Positions 1-9,684 of a stretch of DNA of 64,000 nucleotides are shown here, piece after piece. Every line of letters starts with the position of its first letter. Positions within the stretch are counted from its first letter, which is position 1. This DNA comes from Marinobacter sp. CHS3-4 (GTDB lineage Bacteria > Pseudomonadota > Gammaproteobacteria > Pseudomonadales > Oleiphilaceae), in NCBI RefSeq assembly GCF_030053415.1, contig NZ_JASGBJ010000001.1, positions 930,001-994,000 on the forward strand, read 5' to 3'. Both the position numbers and the translations under genes were made by a program. A model generated the notes under the pieces. That model worked only from the letters and a program-made list of their open reading frames with translations. It was not told where the DNA came from and searched no databases.

Positions 1-115
1 GCGTAAAAAGCGAATTCCCCGGCACTCATGATTGCGCAGTGGAAACACTCCTGGAGAAGGGCAGTCTGATTTACTGAGTCTGATTTTTTCATGCAAAACC
101 ACAGGGAGTGGAACT

Positions 116-550
116 ATGCCAGGACGGCATCTTGTATTTCTGTGCCTGACAGTGATGGTGCAAACGGCTGGCGCCGAAATGTATACCTGGACGGACAGCC
201 TGGGCACCATCCATTATTCCGATACCCCACCAACGGCTCACGACTATCAGCCAGTGTCGCTTGGCCGCTCATCGACAGTGCCCATGTCCTCCAACATCGA
301 GGTCGGCAAAAAGGTTGGCGCTATTCATCGGCAGATCGAAAAAGCGATGGAACAAGACCCGCCTTCTGTACCTACGGGTAGAGCAGTGCGATCCGCTGTC
401 GACCAGAAACAATGCGACAAGCTCCGGGAACAACTGAACAGAATCCAGCAACAATTGCGTGCCGGCTATTCCAACGACCGGGGCAACAGCCTTCGGCGAC
501 AGCGCCGAAAGCTGAGCCAGCGTCATTCAAGGGACTGTATGCTGGGGTAA
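116..550 (+). CDS. DUF4124 domain-containing secreted protein
   Basis: 144 aa. A Sec signal peptide (MPGRHLVFLCLTVMVQTAGA) is followed directly by the module EMYTWTDSLGTIHYSDTPP, typical of DUF4124 (aromatic Y-W core, then G-x-x-H-Y-S-D-x-P-P). The C-terminal half is charged and probably helical, with two Cys. The start at 116 is chosen over an in-frame ATG at 32 because GGGAG at 104-108 sits well ahead of it and it gives a clean signal peptide. DUF4124 proteins are periplasmic and of unknown function. The gene converges on the exchanger gene with a 6-bp gap. Confidence 0.8.
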   Translation: MPGRHLVFLCLTVMVQTAGAEMYTWTDSLGTIHYSDTPPTAHDYQPVSLGRSSTVPMSSNIEVGKKVGAIHRQIEKAMEQDPPSVPTGRAVRSAVDQKQCDKLREQLNRIQQQLRAGYSNDRGNSLRRQRRKLSQRHSRDCMLG

Positions 551-556
551 TACCGA

Positions 557-1525
557 TCAGGATAAACTGGTGGTAATCAGGTAGAGCGTGTAAGCCACGA
601 AAGCGGTCATTAACAGACCGCCCTCGACCCGATTAATCCGCCCTGCTGACCGGAATCCGTAGCCGAACACGAACAGTGACAGGGTGAGTAGAGTCATTAC
701 TGCAATGTCCCGCGAAAGAATCTCCGGAGCGACGGCCATCGGGCTGATCGCGCCGGCAATGCCCACCACGGCCAGTGTATTAAACAGATTCGATCCCAGA
801 ATATTGCCCAGAGCGATGTCGTGCTCGCCTTTGCGCGCGGCAATGACCGACGATGCCAGTTCCGGAAGCGATGTACCCACAGCCACGATGGTCAGGCCGA
901 TGATCAAATCACTGACACCGAGCCCCTGAGCGATGTCGATGGCGCCCCACACCAGAACTCGAGAGCTGATGATCAACAGCAACAGCCCGGCCAGCAACCA
1001 CATGACGGCTCGGCGCAAGGGCATTGCAAGGCCTGCCATCTCTGCAGAGATCTCTTCAGCCAAAGAATCTGACTTCTGGGTCATACCCTGCCAGATAGAC
1101 CAGGCCAGAAGCGCTGCGAATACCGCTAATAGCCCAACTGCATCCAGCCGGGACAGGTTGCCGTCCCAGAGTTGCCAAGTGGCAAATGCCGTCACAGCGA
1201 CGAGTATTGGCAACTCCTTGCGCATGATCTGGGAGTGAACGGCGATTGGGCTGATCAGTGCGGTGACGCCCAGAATCAAGGCAATATTGGTGATGTTCGA
1301 GCCATAGGCGTTGCCAAGCGCCAGCCCCGGATTTCCCTGGGTAGCCGCGAGTGCCGATACCACCATTTCAGGTGCTGATGTGCCGAAGCCAACCACCACC
1401 ATGCCAATAAGCAGGGGCGGCATACCAAAGTGTTCTGCTGTGGCAGCAGAGCCTTCAACAAATTTGCCTGCACTCCAAACCAGAAGAGCCAGACCAAGAA
1501 CGATGGCAATCAAAGATAGCAACAT
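557..1525 (-). CDS. calcium/sodium antiporter (YrbG-like exchanger)
   Basis: 322 aa inner-membrane exchanger of the Ca2+/cation antiporter family, which moves Ca2+ against Na+ (or K+). The two inverted alpha-repeats are visible: GFGTSAPEMVVSALAA with GNAYGSNITN in the N-terminal half, and AVGTSLPELASSVIAA with GNILGSNLFN in the C-terminal half. The paired G-T-S-x-P-E acidic residues are the ion-binding signature. About ten hydrophobic helices can be counted and the length matches E. coli YrbG (about 325 aa). It stands alone, downstream of the tRNA-Phe terminator. Confidence 0.9.
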   Translation of the reverse strand: MLLSLIAIVLGLALLVWSAGKFVEGSAATAEHFGMPPLLIGMVVVGFGTSAPEMVVSALAATQGNPGLALGNAYGSNITNIALILGVTALISPIAVHSQIMRKELPILVAVTAFATWQLWDGNLSRLDAVGLLAVFAALLAWSIWQGMTQKSDSLAEEISAEMAGLAMPLRRAVMWLLAGLLLLIISSRVLVWGAIDIAQGLGVSDLIIGLTIVAVGTSLPELASSVIAARKGEHDIALGNILGSNLFNTLAVVGIAGAISPMAVAPEILSRDIAVMTLLTLSLFVFGYGFRSAGRINRVEGGLLMTAFVAYTLYLITTSLS

Positions 1526-1582
1526 GGGGGCATCCTGACAGAAGGTAGATTAATTACAACGCCAACTGGAAAGCTGCCCACA

Positions 1583-1609
1583 AAAAAGCCCGCACGAAGC
1601 GGGCTTTTT
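1583..1609 (-). terminator. Rho-independent terminator after tRNA-Phe
   Basis: An 11-bp perfect stem (AAAAAGCCCGC at 1583-1593, its complement at 1599-1609) with a 5-nt loop. On the minus strand the second arm runs into a T tract, so it ends the tRNA transcript. The mirrored A/T runs would let it work on the plus strand too. Confidence 0.85.
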
Positions 1610-1621
1610 CTAAAATTCGGA

Positions 1622-1697
1622 TGGTGCCCGGAGGCGGAATCGAACCACCGACACGGGGATTTTCAATCCCCTGCTCTACCAACTGAGCTATCCGGGC
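1622..1697 (-). tRNA. tRNA-Phe (GAA)
   Basis: A 76-nt cloverleaf on the minus strand with encoded CCA. The acceptor arm GCCCGGA pairs with TCCGGGC, the D-arm is AGCTCAGTTGGTAGAGC, and the anticodon loop TTGAAAA carries GAA. The T-arm contains GGTTCGATTCC. The anticodon and overall sequence identify phenylalanine. Confidence 0.97.
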
Positions 1698-1727
1698 GTG
1701 TCGCAGTCTGTGCTGCAACGGGGCGCT

Positions 1728-1756
1728 ATTAAACCGGTTTAGGGGTTTTGAGTCAA
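1728..1756 (-). promoter_or_regulatory. sigma-70 promoter of tRNA-Phe with GC-rich discriminator
   Basis: On the minus strand, TTGACT (1751-1756) and TTTAAT (1728-1733) are separated by exactly 17 bp. The segment just downstream reads AGCGCCCCG, a GC-rich discriminator as known for stringently controlled stable-RNA promoters. The predicted start is near 1720. Confidence 0.8.
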
Positions 1757-1784
1757 GGCTGCGCGGGAAAAAATTCCTGCGTTT

Positions 1785-2057
1785 TTATTGCTCTGGCGGT
1801 ACGTAGCCTTCGGCCTTGTCGAAGGGCTCGTTATTGAAGAACCGCTCCATCTGCGCCTGCAGGTATTTACGGTTGTTCGGGTCCATTAGGCTCAGGTGTT
1901 TTTCATTGATCAGCATGGTTTGCTGGGCCTGCCACTCTTCCCAGGCTTTCTTGCTGACGTTTTCGTACAGGTCTTCGCCTTTCTTGCCGGGCATGGGTGG
2001 AAAATCCAGCCCTTCCAGTTCTTCCTGATATTTCCGACAGAATACGGTGCGGCTCAT
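1785..2057 (-). CDS. yggX: YggX-type Fe(2+)-trafficking / oxidative damage protection protein
   Basis: 90 aa, the usual length. It shows the family signature: start [17 protein letters not shown] with the conserved Cys7, then [20 protein letters not shown] and [16 protein letters not shown]. YggX proteins are small cytoplasmic proteins linked to iron trafficking and protection of Fe-S enzymes from oxidation. It overlaps the end of mutY by 4 nt, an order conserved in many gammaproteobacteria and apt because MutY is itself a [4Fe-4S] enzyme. Confidence 0.95.
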   Translation of the reverse strand: MSRTVFCRKYQEELEGLDFPPMPGKKGEDLYENVSKKAWEEWQAQQTMLINEKHLSLMDPNNRKYLQAQMERFFNNEPFDKAEGYVPPEQ

Positions 2058-3112
2058 GTTGGCTCCTGCGAGCGGTTTAAGAGTGTGCGGATCGGTGCGG
2101 GCAGGCCCAGGGTAAGGGCCTTATCCCGATGGATCCATTGTTGGTCGCCATTGTCTGCAACACGGGTGGCATTGGCAACATTAAGCCGGGCGGGTTGGAT
2201 GTGCAGGTGGTAGTGGCTGAAGGTATGCCGGAAGCCCTCAACCAGGTCAGGCTGCCCGCAGTCGAACCCGAAGGCCTGTTCGCAGGCGTCTTGCAACTCT
2301 TCTGGCCCGTACGCAGGGTCCAGCTCTGGCAGGCTCCACAGGCCGCCCCAGATTCCGCTGGACGGCCTTCGTTCCAGCAATATCTCGCCGTTTTTATTCT
2401 CCAGTATTACCATCCAGGTGGTTTTTTCTGGTTTGGTCTTCTTGGGTTTGGAGCCGGGGTATAGGTGCTGTTCGTTGTTTGCGTTCGCTTCACAGTCTGC
2501 GCGAAGTGGGCAATAAGGGCAGTCTGGCTTGGTGCGGGTACATACCATGGCGCCCAGATCCATGATGGCCTGGGTGTAGTCGCGGATTCGCTGGTCTGGC
2601 GTGTGTTGCTCGGCGCATTCCCACAGGCGGTTCAGCACGCTGGTTTTGCCGGGCCAGCCGGGCACGGCGTGGTAACGGGCCAATACCCGTTTGACGTTGC
2701 CGTCCAGGATGGTGGCCTTTTGCTGGAAGGCCTGGGCGAGGATCGCTGCGGCCGTTGAGCGACCGATGCCAGTCAGGGATTCAAGCTGGGCCTGGTCGGC
2801 GGGAAATTTGCCACCATGCTCTTCCATGACCTGTTTGGCAGCGCGGTGCAGATTTCGGGCGCGGGCGTAGTAGCCCAAACCGGACCAGTGGCTGAGCACA
2901 TCATCCACCGGTGCGTTTGCCAAGGCCTCTACATCCGGAAAGCGTTCCATGAACGCCTGGAAGTAGGGGATGACGGTGGTCACCTGCGTCTGTTGCAGCA
3001 TGATCTCCGACACCCACACCCGATAGGCATTGCGGTCATGGTGCCAGGGCAGGTCGTGCCTGCCGTTCTGGTCGTACCATGCCAGTAACCGGTCGGCGAC
3101 GGCCTCTGTCAT
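2054..3112 (-). CDS. mutY: A/G-specific adenine DNA glycosylase MutY
   Basis: 352 aa, full length. It removes A mispaired with 8-oxoG in base-excision repair. Visible features: catalytic Glu36 in [10 protein letters not shown], the helix-hairpin-helix [13 protein letters not shown] (about 113-125), catalytic Asp137 in [12 protein letters not shown], and the [4Fe-4S] ligands Cys191, Cys198, Cys201 and Cys207 (C-x6-C-x2-C-x5-C). A NUDIX-like C-terminal 8-oxoG recognition domain covers about residues 225-350. The start codon overlaps the asmA stop as TGATG, so the two are translationally coupled. Confidence 0.97.
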   Translation of the reverse strand: MTEAVADRLLAWYDQNGRHDLPWHHDRNAYRVWVSEIMLQQTQVTTVIPYFQAFMERFPDVEALANAPVDDVLSHWSGLGYYARARNLHRAAKQVMEEHGGKFPADQAQLESLTGIGRSTAAAILAQAFQQKATILDGNVKRVLARYHAVPGWPGKTSVLNRLWECAEQHTPDQRIRDYTQAIMDLGAMVCTRTKPDCPYCPLRADCEANANNEQHLYPGSKPKKTKPEKTTWMVILENKNGEILLERRPSSGIWGGLWSLPELDPAYGPEELQDACEQAFGFDCGQPDLVEGFRHTFSHYHLHIQPARLNVANATRVADNGDQQWIHRDKALTLGLPAPIRTLLNRSQEPT

Positions 3113-5274
3113 CAGTTGAACAGGCCTTTCAGTTTGTCGCCGAGTTCTTCTTTCAGCTTCTCCTCGGCTTTTTCTTTGGCCTTTTCTTTCGCGCGGTCTA
3201 CTTCTTCTGTGGCTTTCTGTTTCACGGCATTTTTCGCAATGGTTTTCAGGGTGTCCTGGAACCGTGACCCATCAAACGAGCAAAGGCCTGCCGGATCTTC
3301 GGCAAAGTTGCCGCGGCACTCCACCGGAATGATCACGTTGCGCACAGTGTCGGTGACGCGGCAGGCTTCATCGCGATGAATTTCGCCCACAATGCGAAGG
3401 CCTGCTTCGTAATCCATTTCGGACGCTGCCAGGTCGACAGTGCCTTTGCCCTCAAGCTGCATGCCAGCAAGCGCTGCAATCAGGTCCGTGTTGTTGATGG
3501 TATTGCCGTTAATTTTCAGGGTGCCGCTCATGTCATTGAACGGTGTGCTGGTGCCCCAGTCGTCGGTGCCCAGTTGATCCTGGTTAACCAATGCGATGCC
3601 CTGGCAGGCCATGCGGGTGAGGTTAATTTTGGTGAACTCACCTTCGGCAAGCTTGAATCCAATATCGCCCTTGGCGTTATTGCGCAGGGCGGATATGCGG
3701 TTGCCGGTCGTTTTTACGTCCAGATTGAGGTTGGCGGCGCCGGACAGCATTTGAACTTCGGCAAGATCCGTGAGCAACGGTAAGGTCTCCACGCTGTCGA
3801 CCTTCGAACCGATGACCCAGCTTGGGTTGTCAGAGCGTGCGTCCAGGGTTACCTGTGCGTTAAAGCCACCTTCATAAAGCTTGCCACTGAAATCTTCTAC
3901 CTTCAGCAGGCCATTTTTGGCGGTTATCACGGAGTTGATGTCTTGAATCGTGAGATTACTGACGATCAGCTCGCCAAGCCCAAGCTTGATGTCCAATGCC
4001 AGTGAACGCAGGGTCTCCAGTGGCAGTAGATCGCTCTCAGCAGTGGATGCTGGTTCGGCAGGCGCGCTTTCCGACGCGGACTCTTCGCTGGCTGGCGGCA
4101 GGTAGCGGTCCACGTTAATGGCATCGCCTTTCAGGTTCAGCTGAATGCCACTGTTGGCCAGGGCATATGACGCACCGCCACTAAAGGTGGTGTCGTCCAG
4201 GGATAGGGTCAGGTCGCTCAGGGCAATGGTGCCCGGTGAGCCGCCAATGGAAGTAGAAAAGGCGACCGCGGACAGAACGTCTGAGTCGGTGGTTTCGATC
4301 GCAGGCTGGCCCAGTGACGACAGCAGTGACTTCGGTGAAAACTCCGCAATGCTCAGATTACCCGTCAACTGTGGTTTGGCCCCAAAACCCACCACGTTCA
4401 GGTCAGTGTTCAGGGTCAGGTCGGCCAGGGTTGCGGTGAAGTCAGACAGGGTAGCCGTTTCGCTTTCCAGATTGGCGGCCAGGGAACCAGACAGAGACGC
4501 GCTGACAGATTCTCCGCCAAGAGGTTCACCAGCCATGTCAAAACTGGCGTCCAGGTCTGCCACGGTAAAGTCGTTCAGAGCTTCATTGGCAGTTAGCTTG
4601 GCGCTGATGCTGCCTTCCAGCTCAAACTGCGGCTGGTTCGTGGCAAAGCGGAAACTCAGTTCCAGCGGGAAGCTGGAACCAAGGGTGATTTCGCGGGCGG
4701 TCAGCGTCACGCCTTCCAGTGTTACGGATTGCCCGGTGCTCTTGTCATCGTAGTGGACTCTGGCGTTGCTGATTTCGATCTGGTCAACGTTAAAGTTAAG
4801 GGGAGTGCCGCCGGACGAAGCTTCGGCTGGCGCTTCTTCTTCACTGGCAGCAGCGGGTTCTGGCGCGGTGTCTGCTGTCTGCTGGCCTTCAGGCATAATG
4901 CGAGTCCAGTTGCCTTCGCCTTGCTCATTGACGGAAAGGTTGGCGTCCAGTCCGTTTAGCAGAAAGGTATTCACCCTTGGCGACATGGCAATCAGTGACC
5001 AGAAGTCGACTTCGGCCACCAGCTGATCCAGACGAACCAGCCGCTCGTTGTCCAGCGTTGCTTCAACGTCATTCAGTTCAAGGCCCAGTGGAATGAATGA
5101 CCAGCCAATGTCCCCACCGAGGATCAGATCCAGGTTGGTGCTGGATTCCACGGCGTCTTCAATTTGTGGCTTGTAGGTGTTGGGGTCAATCACTGCCACG
5201 GCGACGGCGACGGCGGCGATGGCCAGAACGATCAGACCAATGATGGTTAAAGCAATGTAGCGAACAGCTTTCAT
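3112..5274 (-). CDS. asmA: AsmA family protein
   Basis: 720 aa with one N-terminal membrane helix (about residues 7-29) followed by a large periplasmic AsmA region, and DUF-type repeats with many short beta strands. AsmA-like proteins belong to the bridge-like lipid-transfer group that supports outer-membrane phospholipid transport. An Ala/Glu/Pro-rich linker lies near residues 130-155, and a highly charged Lys/Glu tail lies at about 685-718, probably helical. First gene of asmA-mutY-yggX. An RBS-like AAGGAAGGA precedes the start. Confidence 0.88.
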   Translation of the reverse strand: MKAVRYIALTIIGLIVLAIAAVAVAVAVIDPNTYKPQIEDAVESSTNLDLILGGDIGWSFIPLGLELNDVEATLDNERLVRLDQLVAEVDFWSLIAMSPRVNTFLLNGLDANLSVNEQGEGNWTRIMPEGQQTADTAPEPAAASEEEAPAEASSGGTPLNFNVDQIEISNARVHYDDKSTGQSVTLEGVTLTAREITLGSSFPLELSFRFATNQPQFELEGSISAKLTANEALNDFTVADLDASFDMAGEPLGGESVSASLSGSLAANLESETATLSDFTATLADLTLNTDLNVVGFGAKPQLTGNLSIAEFSPKSLLSSLGQPAIETTDSDVLSAVAFSTSIGGSPGTIALSDLTLSLDDTTFSGGASYALANSGIQLNLKGDAINVDRYLPPASEESASESAPAEPASTAESDLLPLETLRSLALDIKLGLGELIVSNLTIQDINSVITAKNGLLKVEDFSGKLYEGGFNAQVTLDARSDNPSWVIGSKVDSVETLPLLTDLAEVQMLSGAANLNLDVKTTGNRISALRNNAKGDIGFKLAEGEFTKINLTRMACQGIALVNQDQLGTDDWGTSTPFNDMSGTLKINGNTINNTDLIAALAGMQLEGKGTVDLAASEMDYEAGLRIVGEIHRDEACRVTDTVRNVIIPVECRGNFAEDPAGLCSFDGSRFQDTLKTIAKNAVKQKATEEVDRAKEKAKEKAEEKLKEELGDKLKGLFN

Positions 5275-5434
5275 GGTACCGGCATCCTTCCTTTATGCGT
5301 GTCCGCCGGACGGCGAGACATGGTTCAAGGATAACTCAGAGGTCACAAAATTAAAGCGTGCGAGTATGACAATACGGTAGTGATAAGCCAGAATAGCCGT
5401 CAGACAATGAAACAATGATAAGAGGGATCACACT

Positions 5435-5896
5435 GTGGCAATAACCGTTTCTATCGAGCTGAACCGCGAAATTGAATTACCTGCCGGTTACGATGAGGCT
5501 TTTGAGCTTCTGGCAGACGTTCCCAAGTCGGTCAGCCATTTTCCCAAGGTCCACAAGCTCGAGGACATGGGCAACAACACCTACCGTTGGGTGATGGAAA
5601 AAGTGGGCGTCGACAAACACGCCATTCAGACAGAGTACGCCTGCAAATATTTTCCGGACAAGGAAAAGGGCAAGATCACCTGGGAACCCGTCAAAGGCGA
5701 GGGTAACGGTGTGGTTAGCGGCTACTGGACCCTGAAAGCCAAGGGCGATAACGCCACAGAGGTGAAATTTCACACCAGCGCAGACTTGACCGTGCAGCTG
5801 CCAAGTTTTCTCAAGCTTGCGATCAGCCCTGTCATCAAGCACGAGTTCAATAGCCTGGTTGATACTTACATGAACAACCTGAAAAAGGCGTTCTGA
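5435..5896 (+). CDS. SRPBCC-fold (START/Bet v 1-like) protein
   Basis: 153 aa, no signal peptide. The layout fits the helix-grip SRPBCC fold: a beta strand (SIELNREIELPAGYDEAF), a helical hairpin with DVPKSVSHFP, a central antiparallel sheet and a long C-terminal helix (HEFNSLVDTYMNNLKKAF). Members bind hydrophobic ligands, and the ligand here cannot be told. It begins with GTG at 5435 after AGAGGGA (5421-5427). It lies between asmA (divergent) and the his genes and probably has its own promoter. Confidence 0.75.
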   Translation: MAITVSIELNREIELPAGYDEAFELLADVPKSVSHFPKVHKLEDMGNNTYRWVMEKVGVDKHAIQTEYACKYFPDKEKGKITWEPVKGEGNGVVSGYWTLKAKGDNATEVKFHTSADLTVQLPSFLKLAISPVIKHEFNSLVDTYMNNLKKAF

Positions 5897-5950
5897 TCAG
5901 GCCTATCGTAGCGATTGAGGCCATTGCGGGACGCGAGGATTGTTAACAGG

Positions 5951-5956
5951 TATAAT
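5951..5956 (+). promoter_or_regulatory. probable -10 element of the hisBHAF operon
   Basis: A perfect TATAAT lies 66 bp upstream of the hisB start in the gap after the SRPBCC gene. No good -35 hexamer is found at 16-18 bp; TTGCGG at 5924-5929 is too far. The site may therefore depend on an activator, or the match may be chance. Confidence 0.45.
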
Positions 5957-6021
5957 GCGCGCTTTAAGTTTGACGGCATTTGCCAATTGATGGCTTTGCC
6001 AACTGCTAACTGGGAGTCCCC

Positions 6022-6615
6022 ATGGCCGAACGCAAGGCTCGGGTAGAGAGAAATACCCTCGAAACACAAATTACCGTCGAGATCGATCTGGACGGTACCG
6101 GCAAGTCCACCTTTGATACGGGCGTGCCGTTCCTCGAGCACATGATGGATCAGATTGCCCGCCACGGTCTGGTGGATCTGAACATCGTCGCAAAGGGCGA
6201 CCTGCACATTGATGACCACCACACGGTGGAAGACATCGGCATCACCCTGGGCCAGGCCTTTAAACAGGCTGTTGGCAACAAGGAAGGCATCCGCCGCTAC
6301 GGCCACGCCTATGTGCCGCTGGACGAGGCGCTGTCGCGCGTGGTGATTGATCTGTCTGGCCGCCCTGGCCTGATGATGGATGTGCCCTATACCCGTGGTG
6401 CTGTCGGTGGTTTTGACGTGGATCTGTTTGAAGAATTCTTCCACGGCTTCGTGAATCACTCCATGGTGACCCTGCACATCGACAATCTGAAGGGTAAGAA
6501 CACCCACCACCAGATTGAAACCGTGTTCAAAGCGTTTGGCCGCGCCCTGCGTATGGCCATCGAAATGGACGAGCGAATGGCGGGTATCACGCCGTCAACC
6601 AAGGGCTCTTTGTAA
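6022..6615 (+). CDS. hisB: imidazoleglycerol-phosphate dehydratase
   Basis: 197 aa, the monofunctional form without the phosphatase half found in enteric HisB. It dehydrates imidazole-glycerol phosphate to imidazole-acetol phosphate in histidine synthesis. Signatures: [31 protein letters not shown] (the metal-binding DHHTVED) and, in the second repeat, [14 protein letters not shown] followed by NTHHQIE. It is the first of four collinear his genes. Confidence 0.97.
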   Translation: MAERKARVERNTLETQITVEIDLDGTGKSTFDTGVPFLEHMMDQIARHGLVDLNIVAKGDLHIDDHHTVEDIGITLGQAFKQAVGNKEGIRRYGHAYVPLDEALSRVVIDLSGRPGLMMDVPYTRGAVGGFDVDLFEEFFHGFVNHSMVTLHIDNLKGKNTHHQIETVFKAFGRALRMAIEMDERMAGITPSTKGSL

Positions 6616-6658
6616 GATAGCCTCGCTATAACGGTCACCGAAGGACACTGTCAAAATC

Positions 6659-7300
6659 ATGAAAACCGTTGCCATTATCGACTACGGCATGGGTAATCTT
6701 CACTCTGCCAAAAAAGCGGTAGAGCACGTCGCCCCGGACACCACCGTACTGGTTACCGACAACGCTGCACGCATTCGAGAGGCGGATCGAGTGATCCTGC
6801 CCGGCGTGGGCGCCATTCGTGACTGCATGGCTGAAATGCAAAAGCAGGGCGTGGATCAGCTGGTCCGCGAAGTGTCTCAGGATCGCCCGTTTCTGGGTAT
6901 CTGCGTGGGCATGCAGGCGTTGATGTCCCGCAGTGAGGAAAACGGCGGCGTCGACGGCATTAACCTGTTTTCGTCTGAAGTGCGTTTTTTCGGGGACGAC
7001 CTGACCGAGGACGGAGAGCGTCTGAAAGTGCCCCACATGGGTTGGAACCAAGTTTTTCAGACCCAGGATCATCCGCTCTGGCAGGGCATCCCTGACGGTG
7101 ACCGCTTTTACTTCGTTCACAGTTATTTTGCCGAAGCTGAGGGCAACGCCGATATGGCGGGCCGCACCCACTACGGCGTGGATGTGGCGGCTGCGGTGGC
7201 CAGAAACAATATTTTTGCTGTGCAGTTCCACCCGGAAAAAAGCGCCCGGGCAGGATTGCAGTTATTGAAGAATTTTACGAACTGGACTGGAACATGCTGA
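6659..7300 (+). CDS. hisH: imidazole glycerol phosphate synthase, glutaminase subunit HisH
   Basis: 213 aa class-I glutamine amidotransferase that feeds ammonia to HisF. The nucleophile is Cys82 in GICVGMQAL, and the other triad residues are His191 and Glu193 in QFHPEKS. The oxyanion region [13 protein letters not shown] is present. Its end overlaps the hisA start by 7 nt, suggesting coupling. Confidence 0.97.
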   Translation: MKTVAIIDYGMGNLHSAKKAVEHVAPDTTVLVTDNAARIREADRVILPGVGAIRDCMAEMQKQGVDQLVREVSQDRPFLGICVGMQALMSRSEENGGVDGINLFSSEVRFFGDDLTEDGERLKVPHMGWNQVFQTQDHPLWQGIPDGDRFYFVHSYFAEAEGNADMAGRTHYGVDVAAAVARNNIFAVQFHPEKSARAGLQLLKNFTNWTGTC

Positions 7301-8040
7301 TTATCCCCGCCATTGATCTGAAAGACGGTAAATGCGTTCGCCTGCGCCAGGGTCGCATGGACGACTCGACCGAGTATGGTGACGATCCTGTTGAGATGGC
7401 GACTCGGTGGGTGGAGGCCGGTGCTCGCCGCCTGCATCTGGTTGACCTGAATGGGGCCTTTGCCGGTGAGCCGGTAAACGGTGAGATTGTTCAGGCGATT
7501 GCCCGCAAATATCCGGACCTTCCGATACAGATTGGCGGCGGCATCCGTTCTGCAGAAACCATCGAAGCCTATCTGAAGGCTGGCGTTCAATGGGTCATTA
7601 TCGGCACCAAGGCGGTGAAAGAGCCGGACTTTGTAACCGACATGTGCAAGCGGTTTCCCGGCCACATCATCGTTGGGCTCGATGCCAAAGACGGACGCGT
7701 GGCCACCGATGGCTGGGCGGAAGTATCCGAAGTGATGGCAACCGATCTGGCCAAACGGTTCGCGAATGATGGTGTGGACGCCATCGTCTATACCGACATC
7801 AGCCGCGACGGCATGATGCAGGGTGTCAATATTGAAGCGACGGCCGCCCTGGCCCGGGAAGGCGGCATTCCGGTGATCGCGTCTGGCGGTGTCACCAACA
7901 TGGACGATTTCAAGCAGTTGGCGACGGTGGCCGATCAGGGTGTGATGGGTGCCATTACCGGCCGCGCCATCTACGAAGGCACGCTGGACGTTAGCGAAGC
8001 CCAGGCGTTCTGCGATTCACTCGAATCGGGTGGGAGCTGA
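7294..8040 (+). CDS. hisA: ProFAR isomerase HisA
   Basis: 248 aa TIM barrel that isomerises ProFAR to PRFAR. The catalytic Asp8 is in [15 protein letters not shown], and the second catalytic Asp is in [15 protein letters not shown]. Phosphate-binding loops IGGGIRS and ASGGV are both present. It overlaps hisH and is followed by hisF after 2 nt. Confidence 0.97.
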   Translation: MLIIPAIDLKDGKCVRLRQGRMDDSTEYGDDPVEMATRWVEAGARRLHLVDLNGAFAGEPVNGEIVQAIARKYPDLPIQIGGGIRSAETIEAYLKAGVQWVIIGTKAVKEPDFVTDMCKRFPGHIIVGLDAKDGRVATDGWAEVSEVMATDLAKRFANDGVDAIVYTDISRDGMMQGVNIEATAALAREGGIPVIASGGVTNMDDFKQLATVADQGVMGAITGRAIYEGTLDVSEAQAFCDSLESGGS

Positions 8041-8042
8041 TC

Positions 8043-8816
8043 ATGGCACTGGCGAAGCGCATCATTCCTTGCCTGGACGTCGACAAAGGCCGCGTGGTTA
8101 AAGGCGTAAACTTTGTCGATATCCGTGACGCCGGTGACCCGGTGGAAGTGGCCCGCAAGTACAATGAGCAGGGCGCTGACGAAATTACCTTCCTGGACAT
8201 CACTGCCAGTCACGAAAGCCGTGACACCACCTACGAAACCGTTGAACGTATGGCCAGCGAGGTGTTCATTCCGCTGACTGTTGGCGGCGGCGTTCGCACG
8301 GTAGACGATATCCGCAAGCTGCTGAACGCAGGGGCAGACAAGGTGTCAATCAACACCGCTGCGGTATTCAATCCCGAATTCGTACGCGAAGCCGCCGAGC
8401 GTTTTGGCAGTCAGTGTATTGTGGTGGCGATTGATGCCAAGCAGGTGAGTGGCGAAGGTGAAACGCCACGGTGGGAAATTTTTACCCATGGTGGTCGCAA
8501 ACCGACCGGCCTGGATGCCGTGGAATGGGCTCGCAAGATGACGGAACTCGGTGCCGGTGAATTACTGTTGACCAGCATGGATCGGGACGGCACCAAAGTC
8601 GGTTTTGATCTGGGCCTGACCCGTGCCATCAGCGATGCGGTGTCTGTACCGGTGATTGCTTCGGGCGGTGTCGGCGAACTTCAGCATCTGGCGGATGGCG
8701 TCACTGAAGGCAGAGCAGATGCCGTGCTTGCGGCCTCCATTTTCCATTTCGGACAGCACACGATTCCGGAAGCCAAGGCATTTATGGCGGATCAGGGTAT
8801 CGAAATGCGCCTTTGA
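8043..8816 (+). CDS. hisF: imidazole glycerol phosphate synthase, cyclase subunit HisF
   Basis: 257 aa TIM barrel that partners HisH to make imidazole-glycerol phosphate and AICAR. Catalytic Asp residues are in [15 protein letters not shown] (N-terminal half) and VVAIDAKQV. Phosphate loops TVGGGVRT and ASGGVGE are present. It converges on the deacetylase gene with a 10-bp gap and no clear intrinsic terminator. Confidence 0.97.
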   Translation: MALAKRIIPCLDVDKGRVVKGVNFVDIRDAGDPVEVARKYNEQGADEITFLDITASHESRDTTYETVERMASEVFIPLTVGGGVRTVDDIRKLLNAGADKVSINTAAVFNPEFVREAAERFGSQCIVVAIDAKQVSGEGETPRWEIFTHGGRKPTGLDAVEWARKMTELGAGELLLTSMDRDGTKVGFDLGLTRAISDAVSVPVIASGGVGELQHLADGVTEGRADAVLAASIFHFGQHTIPEAKAFMADQGIEMRL

Positions 8817-8826
8817 GTCCAGAGCT

Positions 8827-9684
8827 TTATTCCGTCTCTGGTTTTTGAGCCATAAACTGATCGATTGGTTGGCGGTCCCCTGTGAACATTGGCCGGTTGT
8901 CATTGCGCATGGCCCAGACACCGCTAACCGTTGCAATGGCCACGCCCTGTGCATCCAGTAACGGCAGGTGCTTTTCGAGGTAGTCCACGGTGACCTTGTG
9001 TGGGTGACCAATACCGATAGCACTGCCGTTTTCCTTTGCTCTTTTGATCAGCAATTGGAACTGTTTGTGCACGTATTCCTCGGATTGTTCGTGATCGAGA
9101 AATACGTCCCGTGTGAGGGTTGGAATGCGGTAAGCTGCGGCGACATCGCCGGCAACGGATGATGCAATGGTTCGGCTGTCCACAAAGTACACCGGGTAGT
9201 GATTCAGCTCTGCCATCACCCAGTCCATAGGTTCAAGACGCTGGGTCAGCAGGCTTCCCATGTGATTGTTCACGCCCTGCACGTGGGGAATAGAGCGAAG
9301 CGCTCTTCGCAAAGTCTGGGCGATTTCGGCACGACCCATTTCCTGGCTCAGGCCGCCCGGGCCCAGATCAAACATACGGGTGTTCGCCATGGGCGCGTGA
9401 AGCATGATTTCCTTTTGCCGCTTGTGGGCTTTTTTCGCCAGGTCCACGGTGTGGCGCCGGTAAGGAAGGAATGCCAGTGTCAGTGGCTGATCCATGGCAA
9501 TCAGGCGCTCACCCTCGAACTTGTTGTGCCCCATGTCATCGATGATGATGGCAATGGTCGGGGGGAGGTGCCGCTGGTTGGCCTGGTCTGTCTCAGCATC
9601 GGCTGCCAATGTGGGCGAGGCCAGCAGCAGGCTCGCCGCCCAGACGGACAGCCAGACGGATAGAAAGAGGCGAAGCTTCCTCAA
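8827..9684 (-). CDS. yibQ: divergent polysaccharide deacetylase family protein (YibQ)
   Basis: 285 aa with an N-terminal signal peptide (about residues 1-27, ending LASPTLAADA). The fold is the divergent polysaccharide deacetylase (DUF610) type, with AIIIDDMGHN at the first strand, then ALPFY-like MLHAPM and GVNNHMGS. It is periplasmic and of unresolved substrate. It overlaps ctpA by 4 nt and ends the gpmI-envC-ctpA-yibQ operon, an order known from pseudomonads that points to the cell envelope. Confidence 0.88.
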   Translation of the reverse strand: MRKLRLFLSVWLSVWAASLLLASPTLAADAETDQANQRHLPPTIAIIIDDMGHNKFEGERLIAMDQPLTLAFLPYRRHTVDLAKKAHKRQKEIMLHAPMANTRMFDLGPGGLSQEMGRAEIAQTLRRALRSIPHVQGVNNHMGSLLTQRLEPMDWVMAELNHYPVYFVDSRTIASSVAGDVAAAYRIPTLTRDVFLDHEQSEEYVHKQFQLLIKRAKENGSAIGIGHPHKVTVDYLEKHLPLLDAQGVAIATVSGVWAMRNDNRPMFTGDRQPIDQFMAQKPETE